From Photobacterium sp. TLY01 (GTDB lineage Bacteria; Pseudomonadota; Gammaproteobacteria; Enterobacterales; Vibrionaceae): DNA of 64,000 bases. Positions 18,389 to 27,230 of the stretch are shown piece after piece. The stretch is from the NCBI RefSeq assembly GCF_021432065.1, contig NZ_CP090364.1, positions 1,874,601 to 1,938,600 on the forward strand, in the 5' to 3' direction. The translations under genes were made by a program, and so were the position numbers. The notes below the pieces were generated by a model, which was not told where the DNA came from, did no database searches, and saw nothing but the letters and a program-made list of their open reading frames with translations. Each line of letters starts with the position of its first letter. Position 1 is the stretch's first letter.

Positions 18389-18931
18389 TGCACACCCCCA
18401 ACCCAACTTTATTGTCGTTATTGTGTTCGGAAAAAGTGCATCAAGTTCTGTGCCATCGCAGTCTGATCCAAAGACAGTGCAATCCAGAAAGCCGGACAAA
18501 CCGGGATATAGTCCCAATAAATCAAAGCGATAACGCTAACAAACCTGTATAGGGATTTTTCGGGTCATTTTACGTTTTTTTCAGACCAGCATGCCCAGAA
18601 CCCTTTACGTCATTCTGTGTAAAAAAAGGTGACACCAGAATTTCTGACTCTCCGTTCCGAGATGACAGGCCCGAAGCTTTATTGAGAAATGCCTTCCAGA
18701 ATTCATTGTGCATTCAGGCATGATCAATACCTAAGGCGTATCTTTGAAGGCCTTTGATCAATCTTAGATTTCATATTCGCCACGATTTTTGATGTATATC
18801 AGCCACTTAGTTTCATCTTCATAGAGTGTTCAATAAACTGCAACAAACCTGTCATAAAACTCTCCTAACCTGTGCCTCGTTCGTTAAACAACTGATTGGC
18901 AATTCCGCCAAATTCGAAAGGATATGGAAAA
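18389..18931. other. Intergenic region between divergent PEP-CTERM and pstS genes
   Basis: About 540 bp without a convincing gene. It should hold the promoter of the PEP-CTERM gene at its left end and the Pho box of pst at its right end (18849-18866). The remainder is AT-rich with no recognisable riboswitch or small RNA. Confidence 0.5.
18849..18866 (+). promoter_or_regulatory. Pho box (PhoB-binding site) of the pst operon
   Basis: CTGTCATAAAACTCTCCT matches the E. coli Pho box consensus (CTGTCATAWAWCTGTCAY) at 16 of 18 positions and lies 65 bp ahead of the pstS start codon. Phosphate starvation induction is expected. Confidence 0.8.
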
Positions 18932-19750
18932 ATGAAAGCAAAGGTTATCGGTGCTATCACACTGGCTGGCTCAATGATGTTTAACCCGGCTATGGCGGCT
19001 GAAACAATTTCTGTTGTTGGCTCTTCTTCTGTAACGCCACTGATGGAAGTATTCGGCGAAACTTACGCAAAAACACACGATGTTGTGGTTGAAGTTCAGG
19101 GCCCGGGTTCTTCTGCCGGTATCCGTGCAGCACACGACGGTTCTTCTGATTTGGGCATGAGTTCCCGTGATCTGAAATCGTCTGAGAAAGCATCAGACAT
19201 TCAGGAAGTTGTGATTGCCCGCGACGGTATCGCCGTTGTTGTTCACAATTCCAACCCAGTCAAAGACCTGAGCAAAGAGCAGGTTTCTCAAATCTATAAA
19301 GGCGAAATCACGAACTGGAAACAAGTTGGTGGTGAAGACAAGCCTATCGTTGTAGCGACCCGCGATACCGCTTCTGGTACACGTGGTGCTTTCGAAGACA
19401 TCATGTCTCTGAAGCGTAAAGTGAACGGTAAATCCGTTTCTGCGATTTCTCAGCGTGCACAGGTGGCGAGCGGTAACGGTCAGCTGAAAACCATGGTTGC
19501 CAGCAACCCATTCTCGATTGGTTACATTTCGCTGAGCTCAGTGGACGACTCTGTGAAAGCACTGTCTATTGAAGGCCATGAACCATCTGTGGAAGCCATC
19601 AAAGCGGGTGATTACGGCGTACAGCGTCCATTCCTGGTGGTCTATAAAGACGGCCGCCCTTCTAAAGAAGCACTGGAATTCCTGAACTGGATGAAAACAG
19701 CTGACGCACAAAAAATCGTTTCTGAGCAAGGTTTGATTTCAACTCACTAA
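18932..19750 (+). CDS. pstS: Periplasmic phosphate-binding protein PstS
   Basis: Protein of 272 residues: signal peptide (1-24, AMA-AE), then a PBP-like phosphate receptor. Phosphate-contact loops are visible: VGSSSVTPLME, GPGSSAGIRAAHDGSSDLGMSSR and RDTASGTRGAF. It captures Pi for the PstCAB importer. The length fits the shorter PstS type common in Vibrionaceae, not the 346-residue E. coli protein. The ATG at 18932 is chosen because AAAGGA lies 9 nt upstream and it opens the signal peptide. Confidence 0.95.
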   Translation: MKAKVIGAITLAGSMMFNPAMAAETISVVGSSSVTPLMEVFGETYAKTHDVVVEVQGPGSSAGIRAAHDGSSDLGMSSRDLKSSEKASDIQEVVIARDGIAVVVHNSNPVKDLSKEQVSQIYKGEITNWKQVGGEDKPIVVATRDTASGTRGAFEDIMSLKRKVNGKSVSAISQRAQVASGNGQLKTMVASNPFSIGYISLSSVDDSVKALSIEGHEPSVEAIKAGDYGVQRPFLVVYKDGRPSKEALEFLNWMKTADAQKIVSEQGLISTH

Positions 19751-19764
19751 TCTGCAGTGCCTTT

Positions 19765-19787
19765 TCCGGCCTGGTATTCAGGCCGGA
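19765..19787 (+). other. Stem-loop between pstS and pstC
   Basis: TCCGGCCTG / CAGGCCGGA with loop GTATT, 15 bp past pstS. It lacks a strong U tract, so it is more likely an RNA-stability or partial-termination element giving more PstS than permease. Confidence 0.5.
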
Positions 19788-19842
19788 TATTTCGATTTCT
19801 CAGTACCTGAAGTTTTTGGTTCAGTGTCTGGAGTAATGCAAA

Positions 19843-20754
19843 ATGACCATCGCGAATAATATAGAAAGCGCGCAGAAGAAATCTCAGCTTGCTGCTGCAA
19901 ACAAAATTGACTGGCGCGAACTCTTTTTTAAATACCTTTTTCTGGCGAGTGCTGTTATCGGCATTCTGTCGCTGATCACCATTGGCTATTTCATTTTCCG
20001 TGAAGGCTTTGCGGCTTTCGAAGAGGCCGGCGTTGCCGGCATCGTTCTGGGTGATGAATGGCTGCCACCGGCACTGTTCGGTATCTTTCCGATGATTGTT
20101 GCCTCTGTGGTTTCGACCGCAGGTGCTGTCATTTTAGGTGTGCCCGTTGGTGTGATGACCGCGATCTTTATCGCTGAAGTGGCCCCCAAACGTCTGGCCG
20201 ACATCATTCGTCCCATGGTCGAACTGCTGGCGGGGATTCCTTCCGTGGTTTACGGTTTCTTCGGTCTGGTGATTATCGTGCCGCTGATCCAGAACGTATT
20301 CAATGTGCCGGCAGGAAACACGGTGCTGGCCGGTATCATCGTTCTGGCGGTCATGATTCTGCCGACGGTGATTACTGTGTCGGAAACCTCGATTCGTGCC
20401 GTACCGCGCAGCTATAAAGAAGGCTCACTGGCGCTGGGTGCGTCGCACATGTTCACCATCTTCAAACTACTGGTCCCGGCTGCCCGTTCCGGGATTATGA
20501 CAGGCGTCATTCTGGGGATTGCACGCGCCTTAGGGGAAACCATGGCCATCATCATGGTCATGGGGAACTCCCCGGCGATGCCTGAAGGCCTGCTGGATTC
20601 AGCACGTACCCTGACTGCCAATATCGCGATTGAAATGTCGTACGCCACCGGTATTCACGCCAGCGCCCTGTATGCCACAGGTATTGTGCTGCTGGTGTTC
20701 ATCATGATGCTGAATGCTGCCCTGCTCTACCTGAACCGTGAGCGCGCGAGGTAA
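19843..20754 (+). CDS. pstC: Phosphate ABC transporter permease PstC
   Basis: Inner-membrane permease of 303 residues with six predicted TM helices (first near 28-50). The BPD_transp_1 coupling loop is visible as RAVPRSYKEGSLALGAS, and conserved GIPSVVYGFFGL lies at the pore helix. It pairs with PstA to form the phosphate channel driven by PstB. GGAG lies about 10 nt before the ATG. pstA starts 5 nt after its stop. Confidence 0.95.
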   Translation: MTIANNIESAQKKSQLAAANKIDWRELFFKYLFLASAVIGILSLITIGYFIFREGFAAFEEAGVAGIVLGDEWLPPALFGIFPMIVASVVSTAGAVILGVPVGVMTAIFIAEVAPKRLADIIRPMVELLAGIPSVVYGFFGLVIIVPLIQNVFNVPAGNTVLAGIIVLAVMILPTVITVSETSIRAVPRSYKEGSLALGASHMFTIFKLLVPAARSGIMTGVILGIARALGETMAIIMVMGNSPAMPEGLLDSARTLTANIAIEMSYATGIHASALYATGIVLLVFIMMLNAALLYLNRERAR

Positions 20755-20759
20755 TCACA

Positions 20760-21644
20760 ATGACGCTATCAACAACCACACATCTGCAGGCGAGTAACCC
20801 TGCCAGACAACAACTCAAAGACAAAATCTATCTGGGGGTGATCTGGACCTCCGCCACAGTCACAGTCGGTTTTCTGCTGTGGGTGGTCTGGTACATCCTG
20901 AGCAATGGCCTGGCCTACGTCGACTGGACATTCATTTCCAGCAACTACACAACGCTGGGTGAAGAATCCGGTATCTGGCCGATGATCGTTGCCACGCTCT
21001 ACATGGTGCTGGCGTCGATTCTGGTGGCTGCGCCCATGGGGATCATGACCGCGATTTATTTGACAGAGTATGCCAAAGTCGGCAGCCGCCTGGTCAAAGT
21101 CATCCGCTTCTGTACTGAGTCGCTGGCCGGTATTCCGTCGATTATTTACGGCCTGTTCGGGATGACCTTCTTTGTGGTTGTGCTTGGCTTTGGGTTCTCG
21201 ATCCTGTCTGGTGCCCTGACCCTGAGCATTCTGATCCTGCCGGTGATCATCCGCACCACAGAAGAAGCCCTGATGGCGGTGCCGCAAACGTATCGTGAAG
21301 GTTCATACGGACTGGGCGCATCAAAAATTTACACTATCTGGCGTCTGATCTTGCCAAGTGCAATGCCAGGCATCGTGACTTCTATCATCCTCAGTGTAGG
21401 TCGTGTCATTGGTGAATCAGCACCCGTGTTCATGACAGCAGGCATGGTGGCCCGTCTCCCGGAAAGTCTGATGGACTCCGGGCGGACGCTCACCGTGCAC
21501 CTGTACAAGCTGACGCAGGAACTCTACACCATTCATGAATGGCATCAGGCTTACGCCACTGCCACCATTCTGATTGTGGTTGTTCTGATCATCAACTTGT
21601 GCACCAAACTGCTTGCGAAACGCTTTAACACTGCGACTTACTGA
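20760..21644 (+). CDS. pstA: Phosphate ABC transporter permease PstA
   Basis: Second permease subunit, 294 residues, six TM helices. Conserved [16 protein letters not shown] and the coupling motif [17 protein letters not shown] match PstA. It forms the heterodimeric channel with PstC. Tight spacing to pstC (5 nt) and pstB (17 nt) indicates one transcript. Confidence 0.95.
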   Translation: MTLSTTTHLQASNPARQQLKDKIYLGVIWTSATVTVGFLLWVVWYILSNGLAYVDWTFISSNYTTLGEESGIWPMIVATLYMVLASILVAAPMGIMTAIYLTEYAKVGSRLVKVIRFCTESLAGIPSIIYGLFGMTFFVVVLGFGFSILSGALTLSILILPVIIRTTEEALMAVPQTYREGSYGLGASKIYTIWRLILPSAMPGIVTSIILSVGRVIGESAPVFMTAGMVARLPESLMDSGRTLTVHLYKLTQELYTIHEWHQAYATATILIVVVLIINLCTKLLAKRFNTATY

Positions 21645-21661
21645 TTTCGGGGAAATACATC

Positions 21662-22411
21662 ATGAACAAATTTAACATTGAAAATCTGGACCTGTTTTAC
21701 GGCGACAACCAGGCACTGAAAAAGATTAATCTGCCAATTCCAAACCGCCAGGTGACTGCACTGATTGGCCCGTCCGGCTGTGGTAAATCCACACTGCTGC
21801 GCTGCCTGAACCGCATGAATGACCTGATTGAAGGGGTGAAGATCAAGGGCAAGCTGTCGATGGACGGTGAAGACGTCTACGGCAACATCGATGTTTCCAG
21901 ACTGCGCATTAAAGTAGGCATGGTGTTCCAGAAGCCCAACCCATTCCCGATGAGCATTTACGAGAACGTGGCTTACGGCTTGCGTGCTCAGGGAGTAACC
22001 GACAAAAAACGTCTGGATGAAGTGGTCGAGCAATCGCTGCGCGGCGCAGCGCTGTGGGATGAGGTGAAAGATCGCCTGAAATCGCACGCCTTCGGTTTGT
22101 CTGGTGGTCAGCAGCAACGTCTGTGTATCGCCCGCACCATCGCCATGGAGCCAGAGGTCATTCTGATGGATGAACCCACTTCTGCACTGGATCCGATCGC
22201 AACCAAGAAAATTGAAGACCTGATGGAGTCCCTGAAAAAAGACTTCACGATCGTGATCGTCACTCACTCGATGCAGCAGGCGCGCCGTATTTCAGACCGG
22301 ACCGCTTTCTTCCTGATGGGTGAGCTGGTCGAACATGACGATACATTTGCACTCTTTAACAATCCGCGTGATGACCGTACTCGCGGCTATGTCAACGGTG
22401 ACTTCGGCTAA
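21662..22411 (+). CDS. pstB: Phosphate ABC transporter ATPase PstB
   Basis: Cytoplasmic ATPase of 249 residues. Walker [11 protein letters not shown] loop [19 protein letters not shown] (a PstB-specific stretch), signature [16 protein letters not shown], Walker [14 protein letters not shown] and the switch His in VTHSMQQ are all intact. It powers Pi import. GGGGAAA precedes the ATG. It is the last gene of the operon; phoU does not follow, unlike E. coli pstSCAB-phoU. Confidence 0.96.
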   Translation: MNKFNIENLDLFYGDNQALKKINLPIPNRQVTALIGPSGCGKSTLLRCLNRMNDLIEGVKIKGKLSMDGEDVYGNIDVSRLRIKVGMVFQKPNPFPMSIYENVAYGLRAQGVTDKKRLDEVVEQSLRGAALWDEVKDRLKSHAFGLSGGQQQRLCIARTIAMEPEVILMDEPTSALDPIATKKIEDLMESLKKDFTIVIVTHSMQQARRISDRTAFFLMGELVEHDDTFALFNNPRDDRTRGYVNGDFG

Positions 22412-22511
22412 GCCCGGAGCCCAGACTGTTTCGCAGGCCGTGAAAACCGGCCTGTCCCCCGAAACAGCAGATCCCCGAAACGACAGATAATAAAAGCGAT
22501 GGTAAGTATTT

Positions 22512-22536
22512 GCCCCCGGATCGGGGGCTTTTTTTT
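22512..22536 (+). terminator. Terminator of the pst operon
   Basis: GCCCCC-GGATC-GGGGGC stem-loop followed by eight T residues, about 100 bp after pstB. A textbook intrinsic terminator. Confidence 0.9.
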
Positions 22537-22648
22537 GTGCTTTTTTTACCCATTTCTGACATTTCACACAACAACCGGACTTACACTTAAATGAACACTG
22601 ATTAATTCTATTGACGCCGGATATTCAGACCAAGGTCAGACAGGTGAG

Positions 22649-23029
22649 ATGATGCAAAAGAATCATGAAATTTCACATGCTAAATCCTGGATTAACAAGC
22701 TTGCAGCAATGGATGCTCACCCTAAACTCACAGGTATTCTGCAATCCTCGCGCATCATGACGCAGCAGTATGCCGCCTATTGCCGCTTACAAAACCTGAT
22801 GGCCTTTACCTATTCGCAAGTGAGCCACCAGCAACTGCTGGCTGACACCCTTGCGGCTTCAGGATGCGACGCCCTGATCTGCGACCAACGTCACTACCCC
22901 GCCCTCTGGTATATGCTGCATCAAATTCACCGACCGATGCTGGTCATTCTAAATCAGGAAGTGTGGACACCCGACTGGTGCTGGCAATTTGATCATCATC
23001 AATTCCTCTGCCAACAGGACTTACTCTGA
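22649..23029 (+). CDS. Hypothetical protein of 126 residues
   Basis: A soluble, Gln/His/Trp-containing protein with no signal peptide or TM. The centre alternates helix and strand (QQLLADTLAASGCDALICDQ, then MLVILNQEVWTPDW), suggesting a small alpha/beta fold. I do not recognise a family. AGGTGAG is close to the ATG pair at 22649/22652. It stands alone between the pst terminator and the MscS-type gene, with about 110 bp before the latter. Confidence 0.65.
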   Translation: MMQKNHEISHAKSWINKLAAMDAHPKLTGILQSSRIMTQQYAAYCRLQNLMAFTYSQVSHQQLLADTLAASGCDALICDQRHYPALWYMLHQIHRPMLVILNQEVWTPDWCWQFDHHQFLCQQDLL

Positions 23030-23141
23030 AGCCACCGGCTAGAATTCGCATGTTATAATCACTGCATTCATTCTCATCGCGGCACTCATGATTGCCGCGA
23101 TGTGCTGTTTTTATCTCCCTGAACCGGAATACCGCTCTACT

Positions 23142-24779
23142 ATGCGCAAGCTTTTACTCTTGATGACGTTGCTAACCTACAGCTTCAATGTGTTAGCTCA
23201 GACGGAAACACCCGCCTCTCCGCTTGATGAACTGTCGCAGTTAAATCAGGAAGTCATGGAACTGTATCAGGCCGGCCAGGACCGAACCGGTACCACACGC
23301 GATGTCCTTCGCATGCAAGTCCTGAATAAAAATAATGAATTGCGGGACCGGATCGGAGAATTCATCAACGAGCCGCCTGAAGGGACAGCCGCCACCTTGC
23401 TCGATTACGTGAAGCGGCAGGAACGCTATACCGACAATACGGCCAGCTATCTGAACAGTAAAATTCAGGCAGATGAAAAAGCGCTGGACAAAGCCTCGCA
23501 GGAAGAGCAGTTACTCAAGCTCAAACAGTTGAACGAAGATCGTATGCTGTCTGTTCAGATGCTGGGCGAGCAGTGGGAAAACTATCAGTGGATGGAACTG
23601 CTGGGTCACAATACAGATCAGAAAAAAGCCAAGCTGGCAAAAGCCATCGCCAACCGGTTAGAGTTTGTTTCTGCCTCACTGGAATACAATAACCAGCAGG
23701 AAAAAGTGCTGGCCAAGCAGCTCAAAGAAGCGTCAGAGAGTGAGAAAGCCACACTCCAGCTGATGCACATTCTGGCACAGCGCAAACTGGCGAGTGATAT
23801 TGACCGCCTGAACTACTTGATCAGCCTCGGTGATCAGGCACAGATCGATACCTCGAACTATAAAAAACAGCAGTTTGAAGTGACGGGTGATCTCACCAAT
23901 GACATCCTGAATCCTCAGGTGATCTACTCGATTGTTTCTGCCTGGGCCGAAAGTCTGAAAACCTGGCTGATTGATAATACGCCGCAGGTGTTGTTCAAGG
24001 TGTTTATCTTCGCCCTGGTCCTGTTACTGTTCCGGCTGTTAAAAAACCTGACACGAAAAGTGGTGAAACGCGCTGTGGCTTCCCCCAATCTCAAGATGTC
24101 GCAGCTGATGCAGGACTTCTTCATTTCGATGTCAGGTAAAGCGGTCTTTTTCCTCGGGCTGTTAATTGCCCTGTCACAGGTTGGGCTGAATCTGGCGCCG
24201 ATACTGACAGGTTTCGGTGTGGCCGGTGTGATTATCGGTTTTGCTTTGCAAGATACCCTGTCCAATTTTGCTTCAGGGATGATGCTGCTGATTTACCGTC
24301 CTTTTGACGTCGGTGATTTTGTCGAAGCCGGCGGCGTGTCCGGAAAAGTCAGCCACATGAGCCTGGTCAACACTACTATCCGTACCTTTGATAATCAGAT
24401 CATCATCGTGCCGAACAGTAAAATCTGGGGAGATACCATCAAGAATGTCACCCATGAGCGTGTTCGCCGTGTCGATATGGTGTTTGGGATCGGCTATAAA
24501 GACAGCATTGAGCAAGCCGAAGCCATTTTACATGACATCATTGATAACCATCCGGCTGTGCTGCGCACCCCGGAAAAAACCATCAAAGTCCATACGCTGA
24601 ATACTTCTTCGGTGGACTTTATTGTCCGCCCCTGGGTGAAAACGGACGACTACTGGGATGTGTACTGGGACGTGACGCGTGAAGTCAAACTGCGGTTCGA
24701 CAAAGAAGGCGTTTCTATTCCATTCCCACAGCAGGATGTGCATTTACACATGGTCAGCCCGGAAAAGAACGACACATAA
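23142..24779 (+). CDS. MscS-family mechanosensitive channel with periplasmic coiled-coil domain
   Basis: Protein of 545 residues. Signal peptide (1-19, VLA-Q), a charged coiled-coil-rich periplasmic region (about 25-260), TM helices from about 285, and a canonical MscS core: pore helix GVAGVIIGFALQDTLSNFA, then the beta domain with YRPFDVGDFVE, NSKIWGD and the C-terminal alpha/beta vestibule. It releases solutes on hypo-osmotic shock. Larger than E. coli MscS (286) but smaller than MscK. Start at 23142 fits the signal peptide; an earlier in-frame ATG at 23088 does not. Whether it opens at low or high tension cannot be told. Confidence 0.9.
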   Translation: MRKLLLLMTLLTYSFNVLAQTETPASPLDELSQLNQEVMELYQAGQDRTGTTRDVLRMQVLNKNNELRDRIGEFINEPPEGTAATLLDYVKRQERYTDNTASYLNSKIQADEKALDKASQEEQLLKLKQLNEDRMLSVQMLGEQWENYQWMELLGHNTDQKKAKLAKAIANRLEFVSASLEYNNQQEKVLAKQLKEASESEKATLQLMHILAQRKLASDIDRLNYLISLGDQAQIDTSNYKKQQFEVTGDLTNDILNPQVIYSIVSAWAESLKTWLIDNTPQVLFKVFIFALVLLLFRLLKNLTRKVVKRAVASPNLKMSQLMQDFFISMSGKAVFFLGLLIALSQVGLNLAPILTGFGVAGVIIGFALQDTLSNFASGMMLLIYRPFDVGDFVEAGGVSGKVSHMSLVNTTIRTFDNQIIIVPNSKIWGDTIKNVTHERVRRVDMVFGIGYKDSIEQAEAILHDIIDNHPAVLRTPEKTIKVHTLNTSSVDFIVRPWVKTDDYWDVYWDVTREVKLRFDKEGVSIPFPQQDVHLHMVSPEKNDT

Positions 24780-24878
24780 ACAAGCTGTCGAAATGCTTCT
24801 ACACTAAAAAAACACGGTTTACGGAATTTTTTGTCTTATCGTGAGTCAAAAATCTTCGAATCCATTTGGGGAAATACA

Positions 24879-25313
24879 ATGAAAAAACACCTGCTGACTG
24901 CCATGGGCACTGCCCTGCTGTTATCTGCCTGCGCCGGAACCGGTGGCAACACAACGGCTGACACTTCTGCTGATCTGACACAATATGAGTGGGAACTGTC
25001 CAAGATCGACAATCAGGCCGTCACTATCCCGAGCAGGGGCGCCGTACCGACTCTGGGATTTGAAAATAACACCATGGCACATGGGCATTCCGGCTGTAAC
25101 CGCTATTTCGGTTCTGCCGAGCTGAAAGACGGCCAGTTCCGCATTGAAAAAATGGGCATGACCATGATGGCCTGCCCGGATGATGCGATGAAACTGGAAC
25201 GTGTGATGAGTGATACTTTAAGCCAGTGGAGCAAAGCCGAAGTCAAAGGCAATACGCTGACGCTCAGTAATAATCAGCATACTCTGACTTTCACCGCCAC
25301 CCAACCCATGTAA
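24879..25313 (+). CDS. hslJ: HslJ-like META-domain lipoprotein
   Basis: Outer-membrane-type lipoprotein of 144 residues with lipobox LLSAC (about 15-19). The META domain shows SGCNRYFG and MTMMACPDDAMKLE, the two-cysteine pattern of HslJ. E. coli HslJ is heat-inducible and linked to novobiocin resistance; the molecular role is unclear. The ATG at 24879 has GGGGA upstream and begins the lipoprotein signal, so the longer frame from 24831 is not used. It follows the channel gene by about 100 bp, possibly with its own promoter. Confidence 0.87.
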   Translation: MKKHLLTAMGTALLLSACAGTGGNTTADTSADLTQYEWELSKIDNQAVTIPSRGAVPTLGFENNTMAHGHSGCNRYFGSAELKDGQFRIEKMGMTMMACPDDAMKLERVMSDTLSQWSKAEVKGNTLTLSNNQHTLTFTATQPM

Positions 25314-25334
25314 TCCGCACCATTCTGTCTGACA

Positions 25335-25364
25335 GCATCAACTGAGCGCCTGTTCAGTTGATGC
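25335..25364. terminator. Hairpin at the 3' end of the CHASE-GGDEF gene
   Basis: GCATCAACTGA / TCAGTTGATGC, 11-bp perfect arms with an 8-nt loop, overlapping the stop codon of the minus-strand gene and lying 22 bp past hslJ. A probable bidirectional terminator with poor U tracts. Confidence 0.5.
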
Positions 25365-27017
25365 TTGTTGCTGACGAACCTCCGCGCTTACCTTATTCAG
25401 TCCTTCCTGCTGTGCCTGATACAGCAAAGCTTCTGTTTGATGAAACAAAGCTTCAGCGGTAAATCCCTGAAGGTCAAAAACAGTTATCGCGCCCACAGAG
25501 ACCGTCAGATAAGGGTTGGCACTCATGTCACTGTTGGCCAGGTTCAGGCGCTCCGCAGCGGCACGTAAAAGCCGGGCAACGACTTCGCCATTGTTGGTAT
25601 TCGGCAAAACAGCAGCAAACCTGTCATCATCAAGCCGTGCCACCATATCGGCAGGACGTTTCAATGTTCTGCCCAGTTCATTAGCCAGCATCCTGAGGCT
25701 GGACTCATACATGTCCTGCGGACACTGACGGACAAAATCCGCATAGTCATCAATTTGGATCAGCACCACCACCAGTGGGGATTTCTCCCGCCGTGCAATT
25801 CTGACTGCTTTGTCGAGGCTTTCTTCAAACGCCCGCTGGTTCGCGATTCCTGTCAGCGGGTCGATCAGGCTCATGCGTTCCAGTTTTTCGTTCACAGCCA
25901 GCAATCTGTCATGTTGCTGATTCAGATTATCCAGATAGTGCTGACCCCGCTGGAACACAAAAAAACAGACCAAAGCGGCGACGGCAAAAAATGCGTTCAC
26001 GCCCCAGAACACCCACCAGGGTGTGGATGACTGATGCTGACGGATATAATCCTGCATCGGTGTGGCTTCAATCACCCAGCGTCGCCCGCCTTTGCTCAGG
26101 ACCTGATGAACGTAGCGATAATCAGGCGCATACTCGCGGGCGATCGCCTCCTGAGTCAGCGCTTTCTGGCTGTAGTGGTAATGCTTTTGCTGGCTAACCG
26201 GCCCGGTATCCGACACAGGGACCAGACTAAATACCAGCTTGTTTGACTGGGGGGCCTGTGTATCAATCAGTGTCAGTGCAAAGGGTTTGACCTGAGTTAA
26301 GCCAGGTGAGGAGAGAAAAATCTGTGCAGGATTAAACACCCCAGCCACAAAACCCAGCAGGCTGTCCTGCCGTTCAGTCTCCGACATCGGTTCAGGGAAT
26401 TCATACACGGGCAACAGGCTGAGGATACCCTGAGCAACCACATCATTGCGCTGGATCTGTAGCGGGACAGTCAGTTGCAGCTGGCCGGTATCTCTGGCGC
26501 GCTGAATCGCCTCAAAACGCAGTGAATGCGACCCCAGATCATAGCCGATGACGGCTTCGTTTCCGGTGACAGGCTCGACATAGTAAACCGGATAATAAAT
26601 CGCACGCTCGCTGGCCGTGACACGCTCACCGGATGCGACCTGTTCGGTAATCACATAGCCGGGCAGCCACGCATTCGCCCGTTGCTCCAAGCTGGCACGA
26701 TCGGCCTGTGCGACTTCGGGAATCCACTCCAGAGCCGTAATCGCCGGAAAACGGGCCAGAATTTTATCTGTCAGTGCCGTGAAACCTTGGGCGTCCGGAA
26801 TCCCATGCGTGTCCAGATTCAGTTGCAGGGTATACAGCGCTTCAAAATGACTGTTCATCGCCTGGATAAAAGCGTGTGAGGCTTCTGTAACATCCGATTC
26901 AAATTCCTGCTGAATGCGGCGTGTCTCCAGGTGAGAGAAAAAAAACAACATGACTATCGACAAGAGCAACCCGGCTGACAAGAGTAAGCCAATCAATGTA
27001 AGACGTTGTCGCTTCAT
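25338..27017 (-). CDS. CHASE-domain membrane protein with degenerate GGDEF domain
   Basis: Protein of 559 residues. TM1 (about 8-27), periplasmic CHASE sensor domain (about 45-300, with ALEWIPEVAQADR and YPVYYVEP typical of CHASE), TM2 near 345, a short coiled coil, and a GGDEF-fold domain from DPLTGIANQRAFEES (about 384). The active-site loop, normally RYGGDEF, reads RLDDDRF (about 459), and the metal-binding start, normally DIDHFK, reads QIDDYAD. Both changes argue against diguanylate cyclase activity; it may be a signalling scaffold or a GTP/c-di-GMP receptor. ATG at 27017 with AAGGGAA 5 nt upstream. Confidence 0.88.
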   Translation of the reverse strand: MKRQRLTLIGLLLSAGLLLSIVMLFFFSHLETRRIQQEFESDVTEASHAFIQAMNSHFEALYTLQLNLDTHGIPDAQGFTALTDKILARFPAITALEWIPEVAQADRASLEQRANAWLPGYVITEQVASGERVTASERAIYYPVYYVEPVTGNEAVIGYDLGSHSLRFEAIQRARDTGQLQLTVPLQIQRNDVVAQGILSLLPVYEFPEPMSETERQDSLLGFVAGVFNPAQIFLSSPGLTQVKPFALTLIDTQAPQSNKLVFSLVPVSDTGPVSQQKHYHYSQKALTQEAIAREYAPDYRYVHQVLSKGGRRWVIEATPMQDYIRQHQSSTPWWVFWGVNAFFAVAALVCFFVFQRGQHYLDNLNQQHDRLLAVNEKLERMSLIDPLTGIANQRAFEESLDKAVRIARREKSPLVVVLIQIDDYADFVRQCPQDMYESSLRMLANELGRTLKRPADMVARLDDDRFAAVLPNTNNGEVVARLLRAAAERLNLANSDMSANPYLTVSVGAITVFDLQGFTAEALFHQTEALLYQAQQEGLNKVSAEVRQQQASTEQALS

Positions 27018-27156
27018 CAAATTCCCTTCAATCATGTAAGCACAGCGGGTTTTAACCCTATTTTCAGTCAGGTGCCGTCTATTTACCAATTTGGTTTCAG
27101 ATAACAGAGACAAGATCACTATGCGACACTCATAACCCCTGAATGTAATCGATTAT

Positions 27157-27180
27157 AGACGTCTGGATGTTTACACTTCT
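27157..27180. promoter_or_regulatory. MetJ operator (three tandem met boxes)
   Basis: Consecutive 8-mers AGACGTCT, GGATGTTT and ACACTTCT match the met-box consensus AGACGTCT at 8, 5 and 6 of 8 positions. They end 50 bp before the metR start. MetJ-SAM repression of metR is expected, as in E. coli. Confidence 0.75.
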
Positions 27181-27230
27181 CTCGATAACCAGTACTCTGA
27201 GCAGCAGATAACGTCAGGGACTGAGTGAAC

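Noticed and set aside
18389..18931. Riboswitch (for example c-di-GMP-I) upstream of pstS or the PEP-CTERM gene
   Set aside because: None of the conserved core strings of known riboswitch classes were found.
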